Source: Actinomadura violacea
Lineage (GTDB): Bacteria; Actinomycetota; Actinomycetes; Streptosporangiales; Streptosporangiaceae
Length of the DNA stretch: 64,000 nt
Assembly: GCF_017573465.1 (NCBI RefSeq)
Contig: NZ_JAGEPF010000008.1
Location: 186,001 to 250,000, forward strand
Direction of reading: 5' to 3'
Positions 8,028-16,177 of the stretch are shown one piece after another (position 1 is the stretch's first letter; each line of letters starts with the position of its first letter). Below the pieces are notes generated by a model. That model had not been told where the DNA came from and searched no databases. It saw nothing but the letters and a program-made list of their open reading frames with translations. The translations under genes were made by a program, and so were the position numbers.

Positions 8028-8977
8028 CAGCGCTCCTTGTGTGCGGCCGGGCGGAAGACCGGCAGCGAGAGGTCAGGGTCGGGGTCGATCCAGTCGAGGA
8101 CGACGGGCATGCCGACCTCGACGTCCGCGGGCTCGACGCCGGTCATGTTCGCGATCAGCCGGGTGCCCTCGGCCAGCTCGACCACCGCGACGACGAGCGG
8201 GTAGTCGAACGCGGGGTGCCGCGGGTGGTGGTTGACCGTGAAGGTGTAGACGTGGCCCTCGCCGGACGACTCGACGGTGTCCCAGGCGAACGAGCCGCAC
8301 TGCGGGCAGCAGGGGCCGGGCGGGTGCCGCAGCGACTTGCAGTCGGCGCACCGCTGGATGACGAGCCGGTGCTCACGGGCCGCCTCGAACCAGAACGCGT
8401 TGTCCGGGTTGACCGCCGGCCGGGGCCGGAGAGCCTTCGGCTTCTCCGGCGCGGGCTTGTCGGCGGGACGGAAGCGGAGCGTCCGCCACCGCTGCGTCGC
8501 GACGACCTCGCCGGACGCGTCCCGGTACGTCTTCACCGTGCTGACGAACCGTCCGGCGCCGAGGCCGGTCTTCTTCTCCGGGGAGATCGACTCGACGTGC
8601 TCCTCGACGGACACGTGGTCGCCGGGGACGAGCTCCCGCTCGAACTCCAGCTCGGAGTCGGTCGCGACGACGGAGGTGTAGCCGCCCTCGCCGAGCAGCG
8701 CGACCAGCTCGTCGAACCCGCTCGGCTCGGTGGACGGGCGGACGGTCGCGGCGTAGCCCCGCATCGTCCACGCCTGGATCATCGACGCGGGCGCCACGAC
8801 GCCGTCGCGCCCGGTGGCCTTCGCGGCGTCCTCGTCCAGGTAGACGGGGTTCGCGTCCTCCATCGCCTCGACCCAGTGCCGGATCATCGGCACGTTCACC
8901 GGGTCCTGGCCGGGGCGCCGCGCGACCAGCTCGCGGCCTACCCACGCCTGCAAACGGGCTTCGTAGTCGTCGCTCAT
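8027..8977 (-). CDS. chsH2: ChsH2, MaoC-DUF35 fusion (hydratase subunit and Ltp2 partner)
   Basis: 316 aa, ATG at 8977 overlapping the chsE2 stop. Residues 1-170 are a MaoC-type hotdog domain (NPVYLDEDAAKATG, SELEFERELVPGDHVSVEEHV). Residues ~195-316 are a DUF35 domain: a zinc ribbon with CADC and CCPQC followed by an OB fold (GHVYTFTVNHHPRHPAFDYP). In steroid degraders the MaoC part joins ChsH1 and the DUF35 part binds and activates Ltp2, so one polypeptide links hydration to retro-aldol cleavage. Both partners are in the same operon. Very secure. Confidence 0.92.
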   Translation of the reverse strand: MSDDYEARLQAWVGRELVARRPGQDPVNVPMIRHWVEAMEDANPVYLDEDAAKATGRDGVVAPASMIQAWTMRGYAATVRPSTEPSGFDELVALLGEGGYTSVVATDSELEFERELVPGDHVSVEEHVESISPEKKTGLGAGRFVSTVKTYRDASGEVVATQRWRTLRFRPADKPAPEKPKALRPRPAVNPDNAFWFEAAREHRLVIQRCADCKSLRHPPGPCCPQCGSFAWDTVESSGEGHVYTFTVNHHPRHPAFDYPLVVAVVELAEGTRLIANMTGVEPADVEVGMPVVLDWIDPDPDLSLPVFRPAAHKER

Positions 8978-10137
8978 CAGCGCTTCACCCGCGGCATCCC
9001 GAGCCCCTGGACGGCGACCATGTCGCGCAGCACCTCGTTGACGCCGCCGCCGAAGGTGTTGACGATGCCCTGCCGCGACAGCTGCTCGATCTGCCCGAAC
9101 AGCACCGCGCCCGGCGACTCGGGACGGATCCGGCCCGCCGCGCCGAGGATCCCGGTGAGCGTCCGCTGCACGAAGATGTGCGTCTCGGTGCCGTAGGCCT
9201 TGGTGGCGCCGGCCTGGTCGCCGGCGAGCTCGCCCTCGTCCACGGCCATCGCCATCTTCCAGTTCATCAGCCGCATCGCCTCGAGCCGCGCGTAGGCGCG
9301 GGCCAGGTCGGCGCGCACCCACGGCAGGTCGATGACGCCGTTCTCGCGGGCCCAGTCCCGGACATCCTCCCACAGCCGGATCATCCGGCCGCCGAGCGCG
9401 GCGAGCCCGACCCGCTCGTGGTTGAGCTGCGTGGTGATGAGCCGCCAGCCGCCGTCGACCTCGCCGACGACCTCGGTCGCCGGGACGCGGATGCCGTTGT
9501 AGTACGTCGCGGTCACGACCATGCCGCCGACGGTCTGGATCGGGCTCCAGGAGAACCCGTCCGCGCCGGTCGGCACGACGAGGATCGAGATGCCCTTGTG
9601 CTTGGGCACGTCCGGGTTCGTGCGGGCGGCGAGCCAGACGTAGTCGGCGGTGTTGGCGCCGCTGGTGAACACCTTGTTGCCGTCGACCACGTACTGGTCG
9701 CCGTCCAGGACGGCCTTGGTGCGCAGCGAGGCCAGGTCGGTGCCGGCGTCGGGCTCGGAGTAGCCGATCGCGAAGACGATGTCGCCGGCGAGGATGCCGG
9801 GCAGGTACTTCTTCTTCTGCTCCTCGGTCCCGAACCTCATCAGGGTCGGGCCGACCGTGTTGACGGTGACGAACGGGAAGGGCAGGCCCGCGCGCTGCAC
9901 CTCGTCGAAGAACACGTACTGCTCGGCCATCGACTTGCCCTGCCCGCCGTACTCGGTGGGCCAGCCGTAGCCGAGCCAGCCGTCCTGGCCGAGCATCTTG
10001 ACGATCTCGCGGAAGGTGCCGCCGCCGACGCCCTCCTCACCGGCCCGGCGGCGGACGTCCGCGGGCAGCAGGCCCGCGAAGTACGCCCTCAGTTCCGCGC
10101 GCAATGCCTGGTGCGCTGCGGACTCACGCAGATCCAT
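8977..10137 (-). CDS. chsE2: ChsE2 (FadE29-like) acyl-CoA dehydrogenase subunit
   Basis: 386 aa, ATG 10137. Full-length acyl-CoA dehydrogenase: N-terminal GWLGYGWPTEYGGQGKSMAE, FAIGYSEPDAGTDLASLRT in the flavin/substrate region, ITTQLNHERVGLAALGG carrying a Glu in the position used as catalytic base in several members, and a C-terminal helix block. With ChsE1 it should form the heterotetramer that introduces the double bond into the C22 steroid acyl-CoA. It is the first gene after a short repeat-rich spacer following fadD17. Confidence 0.9.
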   Translation of the reverse strand: MDLRESAAHQALRAELRAYFAGLLPADVRRRAGEEGVGGGTFREIVKMLGQDGWLGYGWPTEYGGQGKSMAEQYVFFDEVQRAGLPFPFVTVNTVGPTLMRFGTEEQKKKYLPGILAGDIVFAIGYSEPDAGTDLASLRTKAVLDGDQYVVDGNKVFTSGANTADYVWLAARTNPDVPKHKGISILVVPTGADGFSWSPIQTVGGMVVTATYYNGIRVPATEVVGEVDGGWRLITTQLNHERVGLAALGGRMIRLWEDVRDWARENGVIDLPWVRADLARAYARLEAMRLMNWKMAMAVDEGELAGDQAGATKAYGTETHIFVQRTLTGILGAAGRIRPESPGAVLFGQIEQLSRQGIVNTFGGGVNEVLRDMVAVQGLGMPRVKR

Positions 10138-10149
10138 AAGAGCCCTCTC

Positions 10150-10202
10150 GGTCGGTCGGGTCGGTCGATCAGGTCGGACAGGTCGGTCGGGTCGGTCGGG
10201 TC
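10150..10202. repeat. Simple repeat of GGTCGGTCG units between fadD17 and chsE2
   Basis: The 63-bp gap between the two minus-strand genes consists largely of tandem, slightly interrupted GGTCGG/GGTCGGTCG units (for example GGTCGGTCGGGTCGGTCG). It carries no recognisable promoter; it may be slippage-generated sequence. The last copy runs into the fadD17 stop codon. Confidence 0.6.
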
Positions 10203-11862
10203 AGGGGAGGAAGCGTTCGCGGCCGCTGGCGACGAACTCCTCGCGCAGCGCGGCCTTGTCCGCCTCGGTCATCGGCTCGTACCGTGGCGCACCGCGTCCG
10301 ACCCACCGGTACACGGGGTCACTCGTACGCCAGCCTTCGAGCTGGAGCTGCTTCTTGCTGAGCTTGCCGGACCCGGTCGTCGGCAGCGCGTGCGAGACGC
10401 GGACGAACCGCGGCGCGCCCTTGGTGCCGAGGTCGTCCTGCGCGGCGAGGAACGCGGCGAGGTCCAGGTCGGCGAACTCCACGTCCGCGGGGATCTCGAT
10501 CGCGGCCATCACCTGGTCGCCCGAGCGCGGGTCCGGGACGCCGAACGCGACCGCGTCCACGATCTTCGGGTGGCGGCGGACGACGCTCTGGGTGAGCAGC
10601 GCGGAGATGTTCTCGGAGTCGACGCGGATCCAGTCGCCGGAGCGTCCCGCGAAGTACAGGAAGCCGGCCTCGTCGATGTAGCCGAGGTCGCCCGTCCAGT
10701 ACCAGCCGTGCCGGACGCGCTCGGCGTCGGCCTCCGGGTTCTTGTAGTAGCCCTCGAACTTCTCGGCGCCGTCGACGTCGACGATCTCGCCGACGGCCTC
10801 CTCCGGGTTCGTGACGCGGCCGAGGCCGTCGAGGACGGCGCGGGCGCACGTCGCGCGGGTCTCGGGGTTCACGATGCGGACGCCGCCGTGCATCGGGACG
10901 CCGAACGCGGTGGCCGGGGCGTCCGGCACCCGCTTGATCATCCCGGCGCCCTCGCTGGACCCGTAGCCCTCGACGAGCTGCGCGCCGAAGCGGCGCAGGA
11001 ACTCGGCCTTGTCCTCGGGGGACGCCTCGGTGCCGAACCCGTGCGTGAGCGTGTTGTCGCCGTCGTCGGCCTGCTCCGGCGTCGTGAGGATGTAGCCGAT
11101 CGCCTTGCCGACGTAGGTGAAGAACGTCGCGCCGTAGAAGCGGACGTCCGGCAGGAACCCGGACGCGGAGAACTTCGGCGTCAGCACGACGCACGCGCCC
11201 ACGGCCAGCGACGGCGCCCACAGCGCCATCAGCGCGTTCCCGTGGAACAGCGGCATCGGGCAGTAGCTGATGTCGTCGCGCTTCACGTCGTACTTCGCGC
11301 TGTTGTTGCGGCCCAGCTCGGCGAGCCGCCCCTGCGAGCAGCGCGCCGCCTTCGACGCCCCCGTCGTGCCGGAGGTGAACAGCAGCAGCATCTGCGTCTT
11401 CGGCGTGATCGCCGCGTCGCGCTCGGGCTCGCAGGCGTGCCGCTCGACCAGCGAGGCGTAGCCGGGGTCGTCGACCAGCAGGAAGCGGTCGCGCGGGACG
11501 CCGACGTCCAGGCCGTCCAGCAGCTGCGCGCCGGCCGCGTCCGTGATGATCAGCTGGAGGTCGGTGTGCCGGACCTCCTGCTCCAGGTACGCGCCGGTCC
11601 GGGTCGGGTTGATCCCGACGACGCTCGCGCCGCTCAGCGCCGCCGCGCCCAGCCACAGGACGTACTCGGGCACGTTGTCGAGCAGCACGCCGATGTGGAA
11701 CGGTCCGTCCCGGCGCAGCTCCCGGGCGAGGGACGCGCGCGCCGCGCTCTCCCTGACGACCTCGTCCCACGTCCACGTCCGCTCGCGGCTGCGCAGCCCG
11801 GGGCGCTCGTCGCCGACCCGCGCCAGCAGCAGGTCCGCGATCGTCTCGTCACGCACTCGCAC
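10201..11862 (-). CDS. fadD17: FadD17-like steroid-CoA ligase
   Basis: 553 aa. GTG 11862 is preferred (a second GTG is 6 bp downstream). It is an adenylate-forming acyl-CoA synthetase: P-loop LLLFTSGTTGASKAA, FHGNALMALW, EGYGSSEGAG, YWTGDLGYIDEAGF and the C-terminal GKLSKKQLQ lysine region. The motif KFSASGFLPDVRFYGATFF is shared with a second FadD at 62134-63750 in this window and with mycobacterial FadD17, which ligates CoA to shorter side-chain steroid acids. As promoter-proximal gene of the igr-like operon it would supply substrates for ChsE1-E2. Function in the steroid pathway is by similarity and context. Confidence 0.85.
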   Translation of the reverse strand: MRVRDETIADLLLARVGDERPGLRSRERTWTWDEVVRESAARASLARELRRDGPFHIGVLLDNVPEYVLWLGAAALSGASVVGINPTRTGAYLEQEVRHTDLQLIITDAAGAQLLDGLDVGVPRDRFLLVDDPGYASLVERHACEPERDAAITPKTQMLLLFTSGTTGASKAARCSQGRLAELGRNNSAKYDVKRDDISYCPMPLFHGNALMALWAPSLAVGACVVLTPKFSASGFLPDVRFYGATFFTYVGKAIGYILTTPEQADDGDNTLTHGFGTEASPEDKAEFLRRFGAQLVEGYGSSEGAGMIKRVPDAPATAFGVPMHGGVRIVNPETRATCARAVLDGLGRVTNPEEAVGEIVDVDGAEKFEGYYKNPEADAERVRHGWYWTGDLGYIDEAGFLYFAGRSGDWIRVDSENISALLTQSVVRRHPKIVDAVAFGVPDPRSGDQVMAAIEIPADVEFADLDLAAFLAAQDDLGTKGAPRFVRVSHALPTTGSGKLSKKQLQLEGWRTSDPVYRWVGRGAPRYEPMTEADKAALREEFVASGRERFLP

Positions 11863-11977
11863 CCCAGGCAGGCTCGGTGGTCAGGCCCTCATAGGTGGCC
11901 GCCTTGACGGTGCGGTCGCGCGGCGTGATCGGCCCCGGCCCGGCCGGAGCGAACACGTCGCGGGGTTCGTTGGTCAT
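11849..11977 (-). pseudogene. Truncated Old Yellow Enzyme N-terminus (42 codons) ahead of fadD17
   Basis: An ATG at 11977 opens a 42-codon frame ending in TGA at 11849-11851, overlapping the fadD17 start. The peptide (MTNEPRDVFAPAGPGPITPR, continuing DRTVKAATYEGLTTEPAWG) matches the N-terminus of NADH:flavin oxidoreductases / 2,4-dienoyl-CoA reductases (x-GPxTLRNRxxKAATYEGMT), which normally run 350-650 aa. Everything after the first FMN-barrel strand is missing, so it is a relic of a deleted gene or a retained translated leader that couples translation into fadD17. The family match is by eye. Confidence 0.55.
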
Positions 11978-12043
11978 CGAGTTCCCTGGGTGAGTCTTGG
12001 CGGGTCGCCGCGGGCCCGAGGTGGGTGGCCACTCGACGTTAAT

Positions 12044-12085
12044 CAGCGGGATGCCCGGACGTTCCGGACATCCCGCTGACTGGGA
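12044..12085. promoter_or_regulatory. 35-bp palindrome plus a copy of the TCCCGCTSASCGGGA motif upstream of the igr-like operon
   Basis: CAGCGGGATG (12044-12053) and CATCCCGCTG (12069-12078) are perfect inverted arms; inner CCGGA/TCCGG extends the pairing with one mismatch per arm. The right arm merges into TCCCGCTGACTGGGA (12071-12085), a copy of a 15-bp motif repeated at other steroid promoters in this window. The hairpin could end transcription of the ABC operon (stop at 12098); the motif could be the operator for the operon starting at 11977/11862. The two roles are not exclusive. No other gene was seen in 11978-12097. Confidence 0.6.
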
Positions 12086-12097
12086 GCGACAGCCGTG

Positions 12098-12448
12098 TCA
12101 GCGCGACTCGAGCGCCGCGGTGATCTGGTCGGTGTGGGACTGGGACTCCGCCAGCTGGCGGAGCAGCCACAGGCGCAGGACGCGGGTCACCGCGGACGCC
12201 AGGTACAGCGCGCCGCCGAGCACCGTGACCGCCAGGAACCCGATGGCGAGGGTCTGCAGCGACCCGACGTCGCGCATGTCGTCCTGCGTGAGCGAGATGT
12301 TGTAGGCGACGAACGCGCCGACCACCCCGACGACCATCGCGAGCGCGCCGGCGATGCGGAGCGCCCCGTCGAAGCGCGGGCCGTCGGCCTTCAGCTTCTG
12401 CTTGGCCACGTCGTCCTTGAACCGCTCGCGTCGTTCCTCGGTGAGCAT
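12098..12448 (-). CDS. Small two-helix membrane protein at the end of the ABC operon
   Basis: 116 aa from ATG 12448, 2 bp after the livF-like stop, so co-transcribed with the transporter. A charged N-terminus (MLTEERRERFKDDVAKQKLK) is followed by two hydrophobic helices (around residues 30-50 and 65-90, AMVVGVVGAFVAYNISLT and LAIGFLAVTVLGGALYLASA) and a cytoplasmic tail LLRQLAESQSHTDQITAALE. No known family is recognised. Its position suggests an accessory subunit of the LIV-type importer or a membrane-anchored adaptor; this is inference. Confidence 0.7.
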   Translation of the reverse strand: MLTEERRERFKDDVAKQKLKADGPRFDGALRIAGALAMVVGVVGAFVAYNISLTQDDMRDVGSLQTLAIGFLAVTVLGGALYLASAVTRVLRLWLLRQLAESQSHTDQITAALESR

Positions 12449-12450
12449 CG

Positions 12451-13176
12451 TCAACCTCCCAGGTAGTCGCCGGCCATCCGGCCCTCGATCTCGGCGGGCG
12501 CGCCGGTCGCCACGACCCGCCCGTTCAGCATCAGCGCCGCGGTGTCGGCGATCGGCAGCACGGCGCGCGCGAACTGCTCGGCGACCAGCACCGACAGCCC
12601 CTCCTCGACCAGTTCGGCGACCGTGTCGTACATCCGCGTCACGATCATGGGCGCGAGGCCCATGGACAGCTCGTCGAGCAGCAGCACCGCGGGGTCGGTG
12701 CCGAGCGCCCGCGACAGCGCGAGCATCTGCTGCTCGCCGCCGGACATCGACCCGGCGAGCTGGTCGCGCCGCTTCCCGAGGATCGGGAACCGGCCGTACG
12801 CCTTCTCCTCCAGGTCGGCGAGCCGCGCGCCGGTGCCGGTCGCGGCCCACAGGTTCTCCCGGACGGTCAGGTTCGGGAACACGCCCCGGCCCTCCGGGAT
12901 GGAGCAGACGCCGAGCTTCGCGGCGTCCTGCGCGGAGATGCCGTTCACCTTCCGCCCGGCGAACCGCAGTTCCCCGCCCGTGGCGGGGTGCAGGCCCGCG
13001 CAGACCCGCATGGCGGTGGACTTGCCGCCGCCGTTCGGGCCGAGCAACGCCAGCAGGGAGCCGGGCCTGAGCGCGAGGTCGACGCCGTGCAGCACCTCGA
13101 TCGCCCCGTACCCGGCGCGGACGCCGGCCAGTTCCAGCAGCGGTACCACCTCGGCCTCAGCCGCCGTTCCGGTCAT
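12451..13176 (-). CDS. LivF-type ABC transporter ATPase
   Basis: 241 aa, ATG 13176 in an ATGA overlap with the livG-like gene. Walker A GPNGGGKST (46-54), Q-loop region, signature SMSGGEQQMLALSRAL and Walker B AVLLLDELSMGLAP are in the order of branched-chain amino acid transporter LivF proteins. The usual DEPS of LivF reads DELS and the second Ala of Walker A is Gly, both conservative. It should energise import together with LivG and the fused permease encoded next to it. Confidence 0.9.
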   Translation of the reverse strand: MTGTAAEAEVVPLLELAGVRAGYGAIEVLHGVDLALRPGSLLALLGPNGGGKSTAMRVCAGLHPATGGELRFAGRKVNGISAQDAAKLGVCSIPEGRGVFPNLTVRENLWAATGTGARLADLEEKAYGRFPILGKRRDQLAGSMSGGEQQMLALSRALGTDPAVLLLDELSMGLAPMIVTRMYDTVAELVEEGLSVLVAEQFARAVLPIADTAALMLNGRVVATGAPAEIEGRMAGDYLGG

Positions 13177-13907
13177 GAGACCGCCTCCTCGGTGCCGATG
13201 TAGGCGGCGATGACCTTCGGCGACTCGCGGACCTCCTGCGGCGTGCCGGACGCGATCAGCTCGCCGTAGTCCAGCACGTGGATCGTCGAGCACAGCCGCA
13301 TGACCAGCGGCAGGTCGTGCTCGACGAGGCAGATCGCGAGGCCCTCACCGGCCAGGCCGGCGAGCATCTCCGCGAACGCCTCGGTCTCCCGCTCGGTCTG
13401 CCCGGACGCGGGCTCGTCGAGCAGCAGGACGCGCGGCGAGGTCATCAGCGCCCGCGCCACCTCGACGACGCGGGCCCGGCCGATCGGGATGTCCGACACG
13501 TCGCGGCCGGCGATGTCGGTCAGTCCCGTCCGTTCGAGGACCTTGTCGGTGGCCTCGTCCACGTCGAACCGCTTGCGGCCCGCGCTGCGCAGGACGTCGC
13601 CCGCGACGCGGACGTTGTCGCGCACCGACAGCGACAGGAACAGCTCCAGCCGCTGGAAGGTGCGCGCCATACCGCGGCGCGCGCGCTTGGCCGGGGACAG
13701 TCCGGTGATGTCGGCGCCGTCCAGCAGCACCTGCCCGGACGCGGGCTTCTGGAGCCCGGTGATGGTGTTGAACATCGTGGTCTTGCCGGCGCCGTTCGGG
13801 CCGATCAAGCCGGTGATCCGCCCTTCGTCCATGGTGAGGCCGACACCGTCCACCGCGGTGTTGCCGCCGAACCTGACGGTGATGTCCCGTGTCTCAAGCA
13901 GGGGCAT
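13173..13907 (-). CDS. LivG-type ABC transporter ATPase
   Basis: 244 aa, ATG 13907. Walker A GPNGAGKTT (36-44) and the LivG-specific block RRGMARTFQRLELFLSLSVRDNV are clear. Walker B is RVLLLDEPASG. The signature segment reads IPIGRARVVEVARAL, so the canonical LSxGxQ is degenerate, as often in the actinobacterial members of this branch. The gene begins inside the end of the permease gene (14-bp overlap). Confidence 0.9.
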   Translation of the reverse strand: MPLLETRDITVRFGGNTAVDGVGLTMDEGRITGLIGPNGAGKTTMFNTITGLQKPASGQVLLDGADITGLSPAKRARRGMARTFQRLELFLSLSVRDNVRVAGDVLRSAGRKRFDVDEATDKVLERTGLTDIAGRDVSDIPIGRARVVEVARALMTSPRVLLLDEPASGQTERETEAFAEMLAGLAGEGLAICLVEHDLPLVMRLCSTIHVLDYGELIASGTPQEVRESPKVIAAYIGTEEAVS

Positions 13908-16143
13908 TCGCTTCTCCCCTCAGGGCGGGCGCGGGACGGGCCGGGCGGTGCGCGGCCGGCAGCCCGAGCGCGCGGTCGAGCTTGCCGCGCAGCTCGTCGG
14001 TGTACGGCTCGTCCACGCCCGCCAGTTCCAGCGGCGTCTCGCGGGAGCCGCGCTCCTCCATGACCATCCGGCCGACGACCGGCAGCAGCATGACCACGCA
14101 CAATGCGGCGATCGCGAACGTCCAGGCGCCGATCACACCGGTGACCGCCAGGACGTACAGCACCGCGCCCACCGCGCCGCCCCCGTACAGGACGGGCCTG
14201 GCGCCGCGCAGGCTCCGGTAGGAGTCGGCGATGTCGTGGACGAAGCCGCTCGGGTTGCGTCCGACGCCCATCCCGACCAGCGCGGTCATCACCAGGACGA
14301 GGTGGCCGAGCGCGGTGTAGACGTTCGCCATGCTCTCGTGGCCGAGGGCCAGGTCGTTGAACGTGGCGACCAGCACCGCGGACCCGACGCCCGCCATCAG
14401 CCCGCCGGCGAGCGCGCCGCTGATGTAGCCGATCCCGGCGACGACGACGAGCATCAGCAGGCCGAGGCTGCCGACGAAGGTGAAGTTCTCCTGCGCGACG
14501 GTGCCCGTCGCGGACGCCATCAGCACGCCGCCGAGGCCCGCGATCGCCGCGGAGATCATGAAGACGCTCAGCTTCAGCCGGACGAGGTTCTGCCCGAGCA
14601 TCGCCGTCGCGGCCGGGCTGTCCTTCATCGCCGCGAGCCGCCGCCCGTACCCGCTGCTCCGCAGGGCCGCGAGCCCGATGCCGATCAGCGCGAACAGCAC
14701 CGTCGCCGTCATCAGCGAGGACGTCCCGTCCCGCAGGTCGAGCGGGCCGATCCTCAGCGGCGGGACGACCAGCGACCCGCCCGGGAACAGGGTGAACTTG
14801 ATCCCGAACAGCTTGTGCTCGGTGGTGTCGCGCAGCACCATGTTCGACAGGAACTCCCCGAACGCCAGCGTCGCGAGCGCCAGGTAGAGGCCGCGCAGCC
14901 GCAGCGCGGGCAGCGCGACGAGCCCGCCGACCAGCGCCGCCGCCACCACGGCCAGCAGGATCCCCTGCACGTTCAGCCGCGCGTCCAGGCCGGTGCCGTG
15001 CACGCCGAAGTGGAACGCCACGACGGTCGCGACCGCGCCGAACGACAGCGGCGCGAGGTTCAGCTCGCCCGCGTAGCCGGTGAGGACGGTCAGCGACAGC
15101 GCGATGATCGCGAACGTCATGCCGAGCGCGAACGTCGTGATCCCGGAGTCCGACAGCAGCAGGCTGTACAGGTACACGCCGGCGATCAGCACCGCGCCCC
15201 ACACCGCCGCCGAGCGGACGGTCGGCGGCCGGTACCGCTCGCGGGTCCGGACGGCGGCGCCGCGCAGCCGGTCCTGCGGCAGCACCACCAGCACCACGAA
15301 CAGGATGATCATCGGTAGCGAGACCCGCAGGTTGCCGGTGAACGTCCCGGCGGACGGCAGGTACGCCAGCACGTAGTTCGCCGCGAGACCGAGCACCATC
15401 GCCCCCGCGAACGTGCGGGGGATGCTGCGCAGCCGGCCGAACATCGCGGCCGCGAACGCGTCGATCACCAGCAGGGTCAGCTGGTCGGCGTCCAGCGCGC
15501 CGCCGCTGATCGGCACGATCAGCACCCCGGCCGTCACCGCGAGGGTGGAGCCGAGCGCCCACGACAGCATCGCGGCGCGCTCCGGGTCGTGCCCGTTCAA
15601 CCGCAGCAGGTCCGGGTCGTCGACCGAGCCGCGCATCACCACGCCCGCGCGGGTGCGGGTGAACAGCACCCGCAGGCCGGCGGCGATGGCGACCGCCGCG
15701 GCCAGGCACACCAGCTCGTGGTAGCGGACCTCCACCCCGCCGACCGAGATCTTCGCTCCGGTGCCGAAGAACATGTCCACGGTGCGCGCCTCGTCGGGGT
15801 CCCACACCCACTGCGCGAGGTACACCGTGCCGAGCAGGACCGCCACCGTCACGATGATCTTCGTGACGTCCGCGGTGCCGCGCAGCCCCTTCATGATCAC
15901 GGTGTGCAGGGCCGCGCCCATCGCCGGGCCCACCACCCCGATCACCGCGACCAGCGCCAGCCACGCCGGCCAGCCCCACTGCTGGAACTGCCAGTACAGG
16001 AACGTCCCGAACATCGCCTGCGCGCCGTGCGCGAAGTTGAAGATGCCCGAGGTGTTGTAGGTCAGCACCAGCCCCGACGCCGCGATGGAGTACACCGCGC
16101 CGAGCACCAGGCCGAGGATCGTGTAGGTCAGGAACGTCGTCAT
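13894..16143 (-). CDS. Fused LivH-LivM ABC permease
   Basis: 749 aa with many transmembrane helices. Residues 1-~290 match LivH (LGLVLGAVYSIAASGLVLTYNTSGIFNFAHGAQAMFG at the start, split here between conserved halves), and ~320-640 match LivM (LTGYAGELNLAPLSFGAVAT and LRLRGLYLALATLAFGEFLS). A hydrophobic C-terminal extension with two or three helices follows. Fusion of the two permeases into one chain is known in actinobacteria. It would form the whole membrane channel for the importer with the two ATPases downstream. Confidence 0.9.
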   Translation of the reverse strand: MTTFLTYTILGLVLGAVYSIAASGLVLTYNTSGIFNFAHGAQAMFGTFLYWQFQQWGWPAWLALVAVIGVVGPAMGAALHTVIMKGLRGTADVTKIIVTVAVLLGTVYLAQWVWDPDEARTVDMFFGTGAKISVGGVEVRYHELVCLAAAVAIAAGLRVLFTRTRAGVVMRGSVDDPDLLRLNGHDPERAAMLSWALGSTLAVTAGVLIVPISGGALDADQLTLLVIDAFAAAMFGRLRSIPRTFAGAMVLGLAANYVLAYLPSAGTFTGNLRVSLPMIILFVVLVVLPQDRLRGAAVRTRERYRPPTVRSAAVWGAVLIAGVYLYSLLLSDSGITTFALGMTFAIIALSLTVLTGYAGELNLAPLSFGAVATVVAFHFGVHGTGLDARLNVQGILLAVVAAALVGGLVALPALRLRGLYLALATLAFGEFLSNMVLRDTTEHKLFGIKFTLFPGGSLVVPPLRIGPLDLRDGTSSLMTATVLFALIGIGLAALRSSGYGRRLAAMKDSPAATAMLGQNLVRLKLSVFMISAAIAGLGGVLMASATGTVAQENFTFVGSLGLLMLVVVAGIGYISGALAGGLMAGVGSAVLVATFNDLALGHESMANVYTALGHLVLVMTALVGMGVGRNPSGFVHDIADSYRSLRGARPVLYGGGAVGAVLYVLAVTGVIGAWTFAIAALCVVMLLPVVGRMVMEERGSRETPLELAGVDEPYTDELRGKLDRALGLPAAHRPARPAPALRGEANAPA

Positions 16144-16177
16144 TGATTCACCGCCATGGTTCGCGCCTCCGGCGGAA

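Noticed and set aside
9178..11907. A 909-codon open frame on the plus strand opposite chsE2 and fadD17
   Set aside because: Composition is Gly/Arg/Asp-rich with no domain, as expected for the antisense of high-GC genes.
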